The translations under genes and the position numbers were made by a program. A stretch of 64,000 nt of DNA. Origin: Candidatus Gastranaerophilales bacterium. GTDB lineage: Bacteria > Cyanobacteriota > Vampirovibrionia > Gastranaerophilales > Gastranaerophilaceae. Shown one piece after another: positions 16,607-24,143 of the stretch (positions within the stretch are counted from its first letter, which is position 1; each line of letters begins with the position of its first letter). The notes under the pieces were generated by a model. That model worked only from the letters and a program-made list of their open reading frames with translations. It was not told the DNA's origin and made no database searches. The DNA lies in contig CALVEN010000001.1 of assembly GCA_944326585.1 (NCBI GenBank), positions 248,001-312,000 of the forward strand, in the 5' to 3' direction.

Positions 16607-16631
16607 GGGGTTCTCTATGAACCCCTTTTTA
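16607..16631 (+). terminator. Terminator of the 392-residue protein gene
   Basis: GGGGTTC-TCTAT-GAACCCC followed by a T-run, about 50 bp after the stop. Confidence 0.85.
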
Positions 16632-17267
16632 TTTCAAAAATATTTTTGCAATTTCAATATCGCTTTGGGTTGTTATTTTTATGTTTTTATAACTTCCGTC
16701 AACAATATAAACGTCATACCCCAAAGCTTCAAGCATTCCGGCATCATCCGTAAAGTTTTGTCCTTGGAGTTTTTCATGCGCAGACATTATTATGTCATAC
16801 CTGAAAGCCTGCGGAGTCTGGGTATTATAGAGCTTTGAACGGTCAATTGTTTTGATGATTTTTCCGTCTTGAACTTCTTTTATGGTGTCAATAGTTTTTG
16901 TCACAACGCTTACGGCATTTTTTTCTTTTACCAGATCTATGGTTCTGTTTATAATCTCCGGTGTAATAACAGGTCTTGCGCCATCATGGATTAGCACAAA
17001 ATCGCATTGTCCGGCAGCTTTCAAGCCGTTGTAAACTGATGCCTGACGGGTTGAGCCGCCTTCGGTTATTTTGTGGTTAAACATAGAAGAAAGCTCAGGA
17101 ATTATTGATTTATTGGCACTTATGATAATTTCATCAATATCAGATTTCTCAAAAGCTTCAATCGTATATTTTATTACTTCTTTTCCGTAAATTTTTTCTA
17201 AGAGTTTATTTCCCGTTCCAAAGCGGCTTGATGTTCCGCCTGCGGTTATAATTGCAGTGGTTTTCAT
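16629..17267 (-). CDS. ispD: 2-C-methyl-D-erythritol 4-phosphate cytidylyltransferase
   Basis: A 212-residue enzyme of the MEP isoprenoid pathway, transferring CMP from CTP to MEP. The nucleotide-binding loop is AIITAGGTSSRFGTGNK (with AGG and GNK), then LIHDGARPVI, YNTQTPQAFRYD, FTDDAGMLEALG and GSYKNIKITTQSDIEIA, all diagnostic. Its length is normal. It overlaps thiL by 4 bp and is last in the leftward operon. Confidence 0.95.
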   Translation of the reverse strand: MKTTAIITAGGTSSRFGTGNKLLEKIYGKEVIKYTIEAFEKSDIDEIIISANKSIIPELSSMFNHKITEGGSTRQASVYNGLKAAGQCDFVLIHDGARPVITPEIINRTIDLVKEKNAVSVVTKTIDTIKEVQDGKIIKTIDRSKLYNTQTPQAFRYDIIMSAHEKLQGQNFTDDAGMLEALGYDVYIVDGSYKNIKITTQSDIEIAKIFLK

Positions 17268-18157
17268 TTCTGCTCCTTAAAATGATTGAATAATTTTTTT
17301 TCTGCGTTTTTCACAAATTCTCCGTCAATTTTGACGCCTTTTCCTTTTGTGATTTTTCCTATTTCAAACGAATTCGGAACGTAAAAATCTTGCGGCACAC
17401 ATGCAACAAGTTCATAGTCCTCTCCGCCGTATAGAATTAAATCTTTGTAATTGTCGAATTTTTCAAGTCCATTGTCATAAGGAATTTTGTTAAAATCAAC
17501 ATCAAGTAAAACATTACTCTGCTCTGCAATTTGCAGCAAGGCATCCATAAGTCCGTCAGAGGTATCCATCATTGCGTAATCGGTTTTTATGTTTTTGGCA
17601 ATATATTTTGAAAATTCAACTTTTGCTTTTGGAATAAGATGTTTTTCCGTAAATTCGTTTGTCTTTCCTTCAAACAGTTCTTTTAAGCCTGCGGCGCTTG
17701 AGCCGTGCGTGCCTGAAACTATTATTTTATAACCTTTTTTTGCGTTTTTTCGGGAAGAAATCTTGCGGTCTTTTGTTTTGCCGATAATTGCGATTGAGAT
17801 GAAAATTTTGTCACTGCCTGTTATATCTCCGCCTATTATCTCGATTCCTTTGACTGCATCTTTTATACCTTTATAAAAATTTTCTACAAATTCGCTGTCA
17901 ATATTATCCGGCAGGGATAAACCTATTGTCATATAACAAGGTTCCGCGCCGCTTGCCGCAATATCAGAAATATTTACCATTGCTGATTTATAGCCGAGTT
18001 TATATGCATCGGTGAATTTCATTGAAAAATGAACATCTTCAACAAGATTGTCCTGAGAAATTACTATCCCAAAATCTTTTAAATGTGCACAATCATCTCC
18101 TATAACATCGGATTTTGTGATATTTTTTATTATATTTATAAATTCTTTTTCTTTCAT
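17264..18157 (-). CDS. thiL: Thiamine-monophosphate kinase
   Basis: A 297-residue AIR-synthase/PurM-like kinase that makes thiamine diphosphate from thiamine monophosphate. It has GDDCA at the N-terminus for metal binding, SQDNLVEDVHF, NISDIAASGAEPCYMTIGLS, IIGGDITGS, DTSDGLMDALLQI and ILYGGEDYELVACV. Start and stop overlap the neighbouring genes by 1 and 4 bp, so translation is coupled. Confidence 0.95.
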   Translation of the reverse strand: MKEKEFINIIKNITKSDVIGDDCAHLKDFGIVISQDNLVEDVHFSMKFTDAYKLGYKSAMVNISDIAASGAEPCYMTIGLSLPDNIDSEFVENFYKGIKDAVKGIEIIGGDITGSDKIFISIAIIGKTKDRKISSRKNAKKGYKIIVSGTHGSSAAGLKELFEGKTNEFTEKHLIPKAKVEFSKYIAKNIKTDYAMMDTSDGLMDALLQIAEQSNVLLDVDFNKIPYDNGLEKFDNYKDLILYGGEDYELVACVPQDFYVPNSFEIGKITKGKGVKIDGEFVKNAEKKLFNHFKEQK

Positions 18158-20061
18158 TACACTAAATCAAGTTCGGTAAGTGTTATAAATTCCTGTACAA
18201 GAGCTTTGTTCCATTTTTTGCCGGCGTCTTTTTTGATAACTTCAAGTGCCTCTTGAGGTGTCATTTTAGCTCTGTAGGGACGGTGTTCAATGAGTGCAAA
18301 ATAAGCATCTATTATCAAAATAATCTGCGATGTCAGCGGAATGTCATTATGCGATAATTTTTGCGGATAACCCGTTCCGTCCCAGTTTTCGTGGTGGTGT
18401 TCAATAATCGGAATGACATCTTGAATGTATGAAATCGGTTTTAAAATTTCTTGTGCCGCAATCATCGGGTGCTCTTTTATGTGCTGTTTTTCTTCTTCGG
18501 TTAAAGGTGTTGTTTTTTGTAAAAGTTCAGGCGGAAGCATCAGGTTTCCTATGTCATATAAAAGCATTGCTATACGTAAGTTATCAATTTCATCTTTTGA
18601 AAGATCAAAGCGTTTTGCAAGACTTGTTGCCATAAACACTTTTGACTTCATAATACCTTTTGTGTGCATAGGGTTGTAGGTTGATGTGAGAATATCCGCA
18701 ACGTTAAAGAGAGTTTCTTTAGACATCTCTTTTTTGTCTTCCGCATCTTTAAGTTTTGCCTGCAAGTCTTTTGAAATATCCTGAGGTATCGGAATATTGT
18801 GTTTTGATAGAATTTCAAGGAAAGTATTAACCGCAATTTCCTGCCACGAGGTTTCGGTAATCGGTTTTGCAAGCGTAACCTGATTGCGGCCGTTGCGTTT
18901 TGATTGATACATGGCTTGATCAGTCAGCTCAAGCAATTCTTCGATGTTATCGGAATGCTCAAAAAATGTTGCCACACCGACACTGGCGGTTACATGACCT
19001 ATAACATCAAGCTCCTTATCCGCGATGGCTTTTCGAATTCTTTCCGCCGCTACCATTGCGCCTTTTGAATCAATACCGGGCAAAAGAACATTGAACTCTT
19101 CGCCGCCCATTCTCGCCGGTATATCAATTGATCTGGCGTTGCTTTTTAAAACTTCCGCTACTGTTTTTATTGCCATATCGCCATAGGCATGTCCGTATTC
19201 ATCATTAATTTTTTTCAAATAGTCAAGATCAATTCCGATAATAGAAAACGGCTGATTTTGCCTTTGTGCACGTGTGACTTCGCGTTTCAGGGTTTCTTCA
19301 AAGTGGCGTCTGTTATATAAACCTGTTAAACTGTCCGTTACGGCCTGTTCTTTTACTGCTAAAAACAAATCCGTAATCGTTATTGACATTTCGATTTGCT
19401 GGGCAAAAAGCGATAAAAAGTCTGTTTCGGACTCTGCCAGTTCATCGCGGGATGTAAATACGCAAAACCAGCCGAATTCAGTATTCATAGGACATAGCGG
19501 TATAATTATTAAAGACCTGCAAGGTTGATTTGTGACAGCCGCAAGTGCTACATCATCAGGCAAATCCGGCATTACGTATTTCAGCGTTCCGCCCAAATCT
19601 TTTGTTTGAACTATTTTACGGTTTTTGATAGTATCCGCGTATATGCTGTCCGGATTATAGGCTAATCTTCTTGCTTCAATAGGAATTCCGATAATTTTAT
19701 TTACCCTTGCGATTGCCGAATCTTTCGATTGCGTTGCAATTTGCATGTAATCGCCTTTTTCATCATGGAGTTTTCTTATAATTGCGCAGTGAAGATATCC
19801 GAGTTCGCCATGGATACTGTTTACGACTTTTTCCAGAACATTTTCCAACGGTGTTGAAGAATTCATCATATCCCATATATGCTGCAGGGTCAGCATACGT
19901 TTATTTGCGACATTTAATTCGGTTGTGCGGGCTTCAATTTCTTTTTCAAGCTGCAGGTTGCGTTCGTAAATTTCCAGATAGTCCTGTTTCTCGCCGTAGA
20001 TGTTTCTTTCTACCTGCGAGAGCATTCGTCTGTATTCTTTTATTTTATCTAAAAAGCCCAT
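18157..20061 (-). CDS. GAF-GGDEF protein with degenerate HD-GYP domain
   Basis: A 634-residue cytosolic signalling protein: coiled coil (about 5-50), GAF-like sensor (about 60-230), then GGDEF (about 240-405) with the active-site variant RMGGEEF and inhibitory-site region, then HD-GYP-like (about 455-634). GGEEF usually supports diguanylate cyclase activity. In the HD-GYP part HHHENWDGTGYP is present, but the first HD motif reads LLYDIGN instead of LLHDIGK, so one metal-binding His is missing and phosphodiesterase activity is doubtful. No transmembrane helix. It sits in an operon with ROK kinase, glycosyltransferase, thiL and ispD. Confidence 0.92.
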   Translation of the reverse strand: MGFLDKIKEYRRMLSQVERNIYGEKQDYLEIYERNLQLEKEIEARTTELNVANKRMLTLQHIWDMMNSSTPLENVLEKVVNSIHGELGYLHCAIIRKLHDEKGDYMQIATQSKDSAIARVNKIIGIPIEARRLAYNPDSIYADTIKNRKIVQTKDLGGTLKYVMPDLPDDVALAAVTNQPCRSLIIIPLCPMNTEFGWFCVFTSRDELAESETDFLSLFAQQIEMSITITDLFLAVKEQAVTDSLTGLYNRRHFEETLKREVTRAQRQNQPFSIIGIDLDYLKKINDEYGHAYGDMAIKTVAEVLKSNARSIDIPARMGGEEFNVLLPGIDSKGAMVAAERIRKAIADKELDVIGHVTASVGVATFFEHSDNIEELLELTDQAMYQSKRNGRNQVTLAKPITETSWQEIAVNTFLEILSKHNIPIPQDISKDLQAKLKDAEDKKEMSKETLFNVADILTSTYNPMHTKGIMKSKVFMATSLAKRFDLSKDEIDNLRIAMLLYDIGNLMLPPELLQKTTPLTEEEKQHIKEHPMIAAQEILKPISYIQDVIPIIEHHHENWDGTGYPQKLSHNDIPLTSQIILIIDAYFALIEHRPYRAKMTPQEALEVIKKDAGKKWNKALVQEFITLTELDLV

Positions 20062-20084
20062 TAACTACCTATTTTACTCTAATA

Positions 20085-21125
20085 TTATACAACATTTTTT
20101 CTGTTTTCTAACAGTTTGTTAACAATATTTATAATTTCTTCAGGTTTTGGAAGATTTGTGCAGGCATTTGTATCTAATTTGCATTTACGTTTAAAACACG
20201 GCTGGCAGGGTAAATCACCGGTCAGAGCTATGTATTTGTTTTTATCTCCCGGCGGGGCAAGATATTTTAAAGGAGTACAGGTAAAAATTGTTATAACTGC
20301 TGGCTTTTGGGTTGCCCAAGCAAGATGAGCGCTGCCGGAATCCGGTGCGAGTACAATATCCGCACGTGAAAATATTTCAATAAGTTCCAAAATATCGGTT
20401 TTACCGGCAAGATTTAAGAATTCATCCCCGCCTATATAAGATATAAGCTCATTATCTTTTGCTCCGCCGGTAAAAACAATCGAGCAATTACCTTTTATAC
20501 TTTCGACAACTGTTTTCCAGTGGTCTTTATTCCAGTGCTTAGGCTCCCAGGTCGTCGCAGGTGCAATCACAACAAGCGGCTTTTTAATATCTTTTAAAAG
20601 TTCATCAACTCTGGTTTTGGTTTCAGCTGGGGGCTCAGGAAGGGTTACCTTGATTTCGTCCGTATTAACACCCAGATAATCCGCATATTTCATATAATTT
20701 CTTATAACCGGTGAGTTATGATGCTCTGTAATCTTTGGGATGACTTCATTTGCGCCAAGGATTGAAAATTCTCTTGCCTGTTTGGAAATAATTCTTCTTT
20801 TTGCTCCGCAAAATGCCATCCAATAAAGGCTTTTTAACAGCATCTGGGCATCTATCGCAATGTCAAAATGTTCTGAGCGTAGTTGTTTTAAAATTGTTAG
20901 ATATTCTTTAAAACTTTCAAAAGAAGGACCGCGTTTTTTCCATAATTGAACGGGCGCAAGGATTACTTTGTCAACGCAAGGGTTCCCTTCAAGTACATGT
21001 ATGCCTTTTTCAGAGACAAGCCAGGTGATTTCATAGCCTGCTGATTTTAAAGAATTTGCAAGCGGAATTGTATGAATTACGTCCCCGAGTGAAGATAATC
21101 TGATTAAAAGAACTTTTTTACCCAT
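20085..21125 (-). CDS. Glycosyltransferase family 9 (heptosyltransferase-like)
   Basis: A 346-residue GT-B enzyme. The N-terminus VLLIRLSSLGDVIHTIPLA is the WaaC/WaaF signature, and the C-terminal half has VVIAPATTWEPKHWNKDHW, FTGGAKDNELIS and LAPDSGSAHLAWA for the nucleotide-sugar site. It probably adds a heptose or another sugar to lipopolysaccharide core or a similar glycan at the inner membrane. A cysteine cluster (CQPCFKRKCKLDTNAC) near the end is common in this family. The donor is unknown. Three bases separate it from the upstream ROK gene. Confidence 0.9.
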   Translation of the reverse strand: MGKKVLLIRLSSLGDVIHTIPLANSLKSAGYEITWLVSEKGIHVLEGNPCVDKVILAPVQLWKKRGPSFESFKEYLTILKQLRSEHFDIAIDAQMLLKSLYWMAFCGAKRRIISKQAREFSILGANEVIPKITEHHNSPVIRNYMKYADYLGVNTDEIKVTLPEPPAETKTRVDELLKDIKKPLVVIAPATTWEPKHWNKDHWKTVVESIKGNCSIVFTGGAKDNELISYIGGDEFLNLAGKTDILELIEIFSRADIVLAPDSGSAHLAWATQKPAVITIFTCTPLKYLAPPGDKNKYIALTGDLPCQPCFKRKCKLDTNACTNLPKPEEIINIVNKLLENRKNVV

Positions 21126-21128
21126 TTG

Positions 21129-22079
21129 TTACCCTTCTAAAAATGCGGCGCCGACAACTCCTGAAAAATCACCCAGTGCAGCTTTTTTAAATTCTATTTT
21201 TGTTGCGGGAACGGGGAGTGATTTGGCTTTTGCCTTTTTAATTACTTTTTGATAGAAATAATCAACCGCATCTATAAGTCCTCCGCCAAGAACAATCAAC
21301 TGCGGATTGATAAAATTAATTATGCTTGCTATCCCGCCTGATAAATATTCTGCAGCCTCATCCACGCATTGGGTTACAAGTTCATCTCCTCTTTCAATAG
21401 AATCGTGTATCATGTGTGATGTTATTGATTTGCCGTTTTCCATATAATCCAAAATTACGGAGTGTCTGCCTTTTTTGAGTGCGCCTTCAATTCTTTTTTC
21501 AATGGCGGAACGTGATGCGTAAGCTTCCAGACATCCGTGCGCGCCGCATGCGCATGGTCTGCCGTTTAAGTCAACTATAATATGTCCGATTTCACCGGCT
21601 GTGCCTGTGGCGCCGCGAATTATTTTTCCGTCTTTTACAATTGATGAGCCTACCCCTGTTCCGACAAATATGCACACAACGTCTTTATAACCCCTTGCCG
21701 CGCCAAATTTTAATTCGCCTATCGCTGCTATTTCAACGTCATTTCCCAGATATACGGGGATGTCAAAATGTTCATTAATTTTTTCTTTTATATTAAGGTC
21801 ATAGCAGTCAAGATTCGCCGCGGCAATTAAAATCCCGTGTTCTCTGTCAACCTGACCTGCTGCACCGACTCCTATTGATGAAATTTCGCTTAAAGGAATT
21901 TTGCTTTCTTCCAAAAGTTCCTCTACGCCCTCAACCATTTTGCGGATTATATTTTTAGGGCCTTTGTCTTTTTTGGTTTTCTTTTTTACCCAGTGGGTAA
22001 CTTCACCTGTTTCTTTATTTACAAGTGCAATTAAAACTTTTGTTCCGCCTAAATCAATTCCTATTGCATACTTTTTCAT
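21129..22079 (-). CDS. ROK-family sugar kinase (glucokinase-like)
   Basis: A 316-residue ROK protein. The ATP-binding motif IGIDLGGTKVLIAL is at the N-terminus, then VGVGAAGQVD-like and GTGVGSSIV motifs, GEIGHIIVD and the zinc/ROK signature CACGAHGCLEAYAS. It phosphorylates glucose or another hexose in the cytosol. It is the first gene of the five-gene leftward operon. TATAAT on the minus strand lies eight bases before the ATG with no Shine-Dalgarno, suggesting a leaderless mRNA. Confidence 0.9.
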   Translation of the reverse strand: MKKYAIGIDLGGTKVLIALVNKETGEVTHWVKKKTKKDKGPKNIIRKMVEGVEELLEESKIPLSEISSIGVGAAGQVDREHGILIAAANLDCYDLNIKEKINEHFDIPVYLGNDVEIAAIGELKFGAARGYKDVVCIFVGTGVGSSIVKDGKIIRGATGTAGEIGHIIVDLNGRPCACGAHGCLEAYASRSAIEKRIEGALKKGRHSVILDYMENGKSITSHMIHDSIERGDELVTQCVDEAAEYLSGGIASIINFINPQLIVLGGGLIDAVDYFYQKVIKKAKAKSLPVPATKIEFKKAALGDFSGVVGAAFLEG

Positions 22080-22216
22080 ATATTTAAATTATATATAAAA
22101 AATTCCGTTTCGTCCAGCACGGAAATTTTTAAAAATTTACAAATACTTGAATTTAAAAAAATATCGTGTTAGCATTCTATTACTAAGAACAATTTAGGGA
22201 TAGTGAGGTCCGAATT

Positions 22217-22744
22217 ATGAAAAGCTCAACTTTAAGAAGATCAAACCTTTCTAAGGAAAAAATGGCTGTTCTGGAAGCCCTTTCCAAATACAAACAAGAT
22301 TCCTCTTATGATAATTCTCCGAACGTTTATGTTCGTCCGAATAAAGAAAAAGAATTGGATCTTTTGTGGCAGAATTTTAAAATCAGCCAGAAATCAGAAA
22401 AATCCCCGAGCGTTTATCTTGCTACAGGATTTATTGCAGGCGCTGTTACAATGCTTATGCTGACAACTATTATCAGTTTTTCGGTAAAAGGCAGCGATGT
22501 GAATGTTCCGGCTAATAATACTAAAGTTCAGGCTGAAAATGTGAATTTTTTACCGGCCGGTGAAACTGCTGTTAAAGAATCGGAAGTTTATACCGTTCAA
22601 AGCGGTGATACCGTTGAAAGTATTTTGATTAGATTTTATGGTTCCTACAGCCCCGAAAAAGCTAATGCAATTCAAAAGGCTAACAATCTTAAAAATCTCA
22701 ACAGATTACAAATAGGGCAAAAATTGACAATTCCTATGGAATAA
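22217..22744 (+). CDS. Membrane-anchored LysM protein
   Basis: A 175-residue protein. There is a charged cytosolic N-terminus of about 70 residues, one transmembrane helix (VYLATGFIAGAVTMLMLTTI), then an extracytoplasmic LysM domain (about 128-174) with VYTVQSGDTVESIL and LQIGQKLTIP. LysM binds peptidoglycan, so it likely tethers something to the wall. Signal-anchor topology is inferred. Monocistronic, with a strong terminator. Confidence 0.88.
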   Translation: MKSSTLRRSNLSKEKMAVLEALSKYKQDSSYDNSPNVYVRPNKEKELDLLWQNFKISQKSEKSPSVYLATGFIAGAVTMLMLTTIISFSVKGSDVNVPANNTKVQAENVNFLPAGETAVKESEVYTVQSGDTVESILIRFYGSYSPEKANAIQKANNLKNLNRLQIGQKLTIPME

Positions 22745-22745
22745 T

Positions 22746-22775
22746 AAAAAAGCACCCCGCAAGGGGTGCTTTTTT
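22746..22775 (+). terminator. Terminator of the LysM gene
   Basis: AGCACCCC-GCAA-GGGGTGCT followed by six T, directly after the stop. Confidence 0.92.
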
Positions 22776-22776
22776 A

Positions 22777-22805
22777 TTGCCAAAAATTAAAATTTTTGAT
22801 ATAAT
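22777..22805 (+). promoter_or_regulatory. Promoter of the poly-G leader at 22.8 kb
   Basis: TTGCCA (22777-22782), 17 bases, TATAAT (22800-22805). AGGAGAG follows 13 bases later as ribosome-binding site for the short ORF. The same layout recurs at 45.46 and 62.05 kb. Confidence 0.75.
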
Positions 22806-22829
22806 AAACTCGGAAAAAGGAGAGCGAAA

Positions 22830-22877
22830 ATGAAAGATATGACTAGTTTGGATAACGGGGGGGGGCGACTCTCCTAG
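22830..22877 (+). CDS. Short ORF with G9 tract, out of frame with the downstream prepilin
   Basis: A 15-residue ORF, MKDMTSLDNGGGRLS, with AGGAGAG seven bases before the ATG. It has G9 at 22857-22865 and a TAG at 22875. With one more G the frame is open without stop for about 160 codons into the prepilin motif FTLAEVL. CTCTCCT after the tract is complementary to the Shine-Dalgarno. It is either a regulatory leader peptide or the OFF phase of the prepilin gene. Confidence 0.55.
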   Translation: MKDMTSLDNGGGRLS

Positions 22878-23215
22878 ATAGAAATAGCAAGGTTTTAGGC
22901 GGTATTGTTTGGAAAAAGTTACTAAGATACTATGGCAGTAAGGCACTAAGAAGTAACATTCGTCATAGTAAACCCGAGCAATATAGTTATGTTCGCAGGG
23001 AACCTGTCATCCTGAAGTGCCTGAGGCACGACAATACATTTGGCTTTGGTCAACCTATAAACATCATCCCGCACTGCCTGAGGCAGGACAACCCATCGGG
23101 CATTGGCGGGACTTACCGTGTCATCCTGAACTTGATTCAGGCTCTCAAGAAAAATCCCCCCACCCTAACCCTCCCCCTCAAGGGCGGGAGGGAAAAATTA
23201 GTAGGTCGTCATTAC
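22878..23215 (+). repeat. Repeat-rich prepilin leader region, open in the +1 frame
   Basis: It contains TACTAAG heptamers (22918-22951), GTCATCCTGAA... and GTGCC/GGCAC modules, and a C-rich/G-rich hairpin (23158-23192). Most of it is duplicated at 45.56-45.83 kb. In the frame of the prepilin it reads through without stops (for example KKLLRYYGSKALRSN), so it could be translated if the upstream G tract gained one base. Confidence 0.75.
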
Positions 23216-23231
23216 AAGACCAACAACGAAA

Positions 23232-23260
23232 TTGACAAAGAAGCAAATACAAATTATAAT
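23232..23260 (+). promoter_or_regulatory. Perfect consensus promoter directly before the prepilin ATG
   Basis: TTGACA (23232-23237), exactly 17 bases, TATAAT (23255-23260), then six bases to ATGATG. A transcript from here would start at the start codon. An almost identical block is at 62256-62284. Confidence 0.7.
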
Positions 23261-23266
23261 TCTAAT

Positions 23267-24142
23267 ATGATGAATTATAAGTCAGAAAAGAAAACCGTGG
23301 GCGAAGCTCACAGCAAATACGCTTTTCACGCAACTCACTCTACTCACATTAAAAAAGCCGCGTTTACTTTAGCGGAAGTTTTGATAACTCTCGGCATAAT
23401 CGGCGTTGTGGCAGCGTTAACAATACCGACGATATCGCGTAATATTCAGCATGCGGTATTAAAGAATCAATTCAAGAAATTCTACAGCACTTTCTGGCAG
23501 GCGGTAATCGGGATACAAACAAAAGAGGGCAGACCTGTACAGTGTTATTACTGGGATGGCACTAATCCATATACGGGCAAATGCACCCCGACATGTGATG
23601 AAGATGAAAAAAATCAATACGGTAACTGTACTGTATATAGGTGTGCGGAAACTGGAGATCCTCTTCCTGCCGATTTGAACGGAAAGTTTTCTGAGTGCAG
23701 CGAATTTCATGAGGAATTGTTTTTGAAAACATTAAAGACAACAAAAATATGTAAAGATCATGCTTACGAACAAGGGTGCCTGCCTGAAAGTTTCAGGGGC
23801 GCAGATATTGTTAAGACTGAGCAGAATCCGGATAAGAAGCAGGATCCTAGCGGTATCTTTTCGGATTCATCTATAAAAAATAATTATCCTGTGTTTGTTT
23901 TAGCAGACGGAACATATATTATAGAATATTATGCTTATTTAGGTGGTATTCCTATTTATGTCGTGGACATAAACGGGACTAAAGGTCCAAACAAATGGGG
24001 GTATGATATATTCTCTTTTGGCATATCCGGCAATAAAAATGTTGGCATTGGTTCAATTGTGCAAAAACAATTTAATTTTGCTAAAGAAGAAGGCGGAAAA
24101 TATTTTCAATATATGTATAATGAGGCATTTAATATTAAATAG
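23267..24142 (+). CDS. Prepilin-like protein with long leader
   Basis: From ATGATG at 23267 it encodes about 291 residues: a leader of about 30 residues, AAFTLAEVLITLGIIGVVAA, the helix, then a secreted part with several cysteines (CYYWDGTNPYTGKCTPTC) and VDINGTKGPNKWGYDIFSF, a probable calcium loop. The frame is open upstream through a TTG at 23132 to the G9 tract at 22857, so a longer form is possible. It is paralogous to 45730-46821; 187 bp around the cleavage site are identical. The two diverge afterwards. There is no Shine-Dalgarno at this start; the promoter suggests leaderless translation. Confidence 0.85.
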   Translation: MMNYKSEKKTVGEAHSKYAFHATHSTHIKKAAFTLAEVLITLGIIGVVAALTIPTISRNIQHAVLKNQFKKFYSTFWQAVIGIQTKEGRPVQCYYWDGTNPYTGKCTPTCDEDEKNQYGNCTVYRCAETGDPLPADLNGKFSECSEFHEELFLKTLKTTKICKDHAYEQGCLPESFRGADIVKTEQNPDKKQDPSGIFSDSSIKNNYPVFVLADGTYIIEYYAYLGGIPIYVVDINGTKGPNKWGYDIFSFGISGNKNVGIGSIVQKQFNFAKEEGGKYFQYMYNEAFNIK

Positions 24143-24143
24143 G

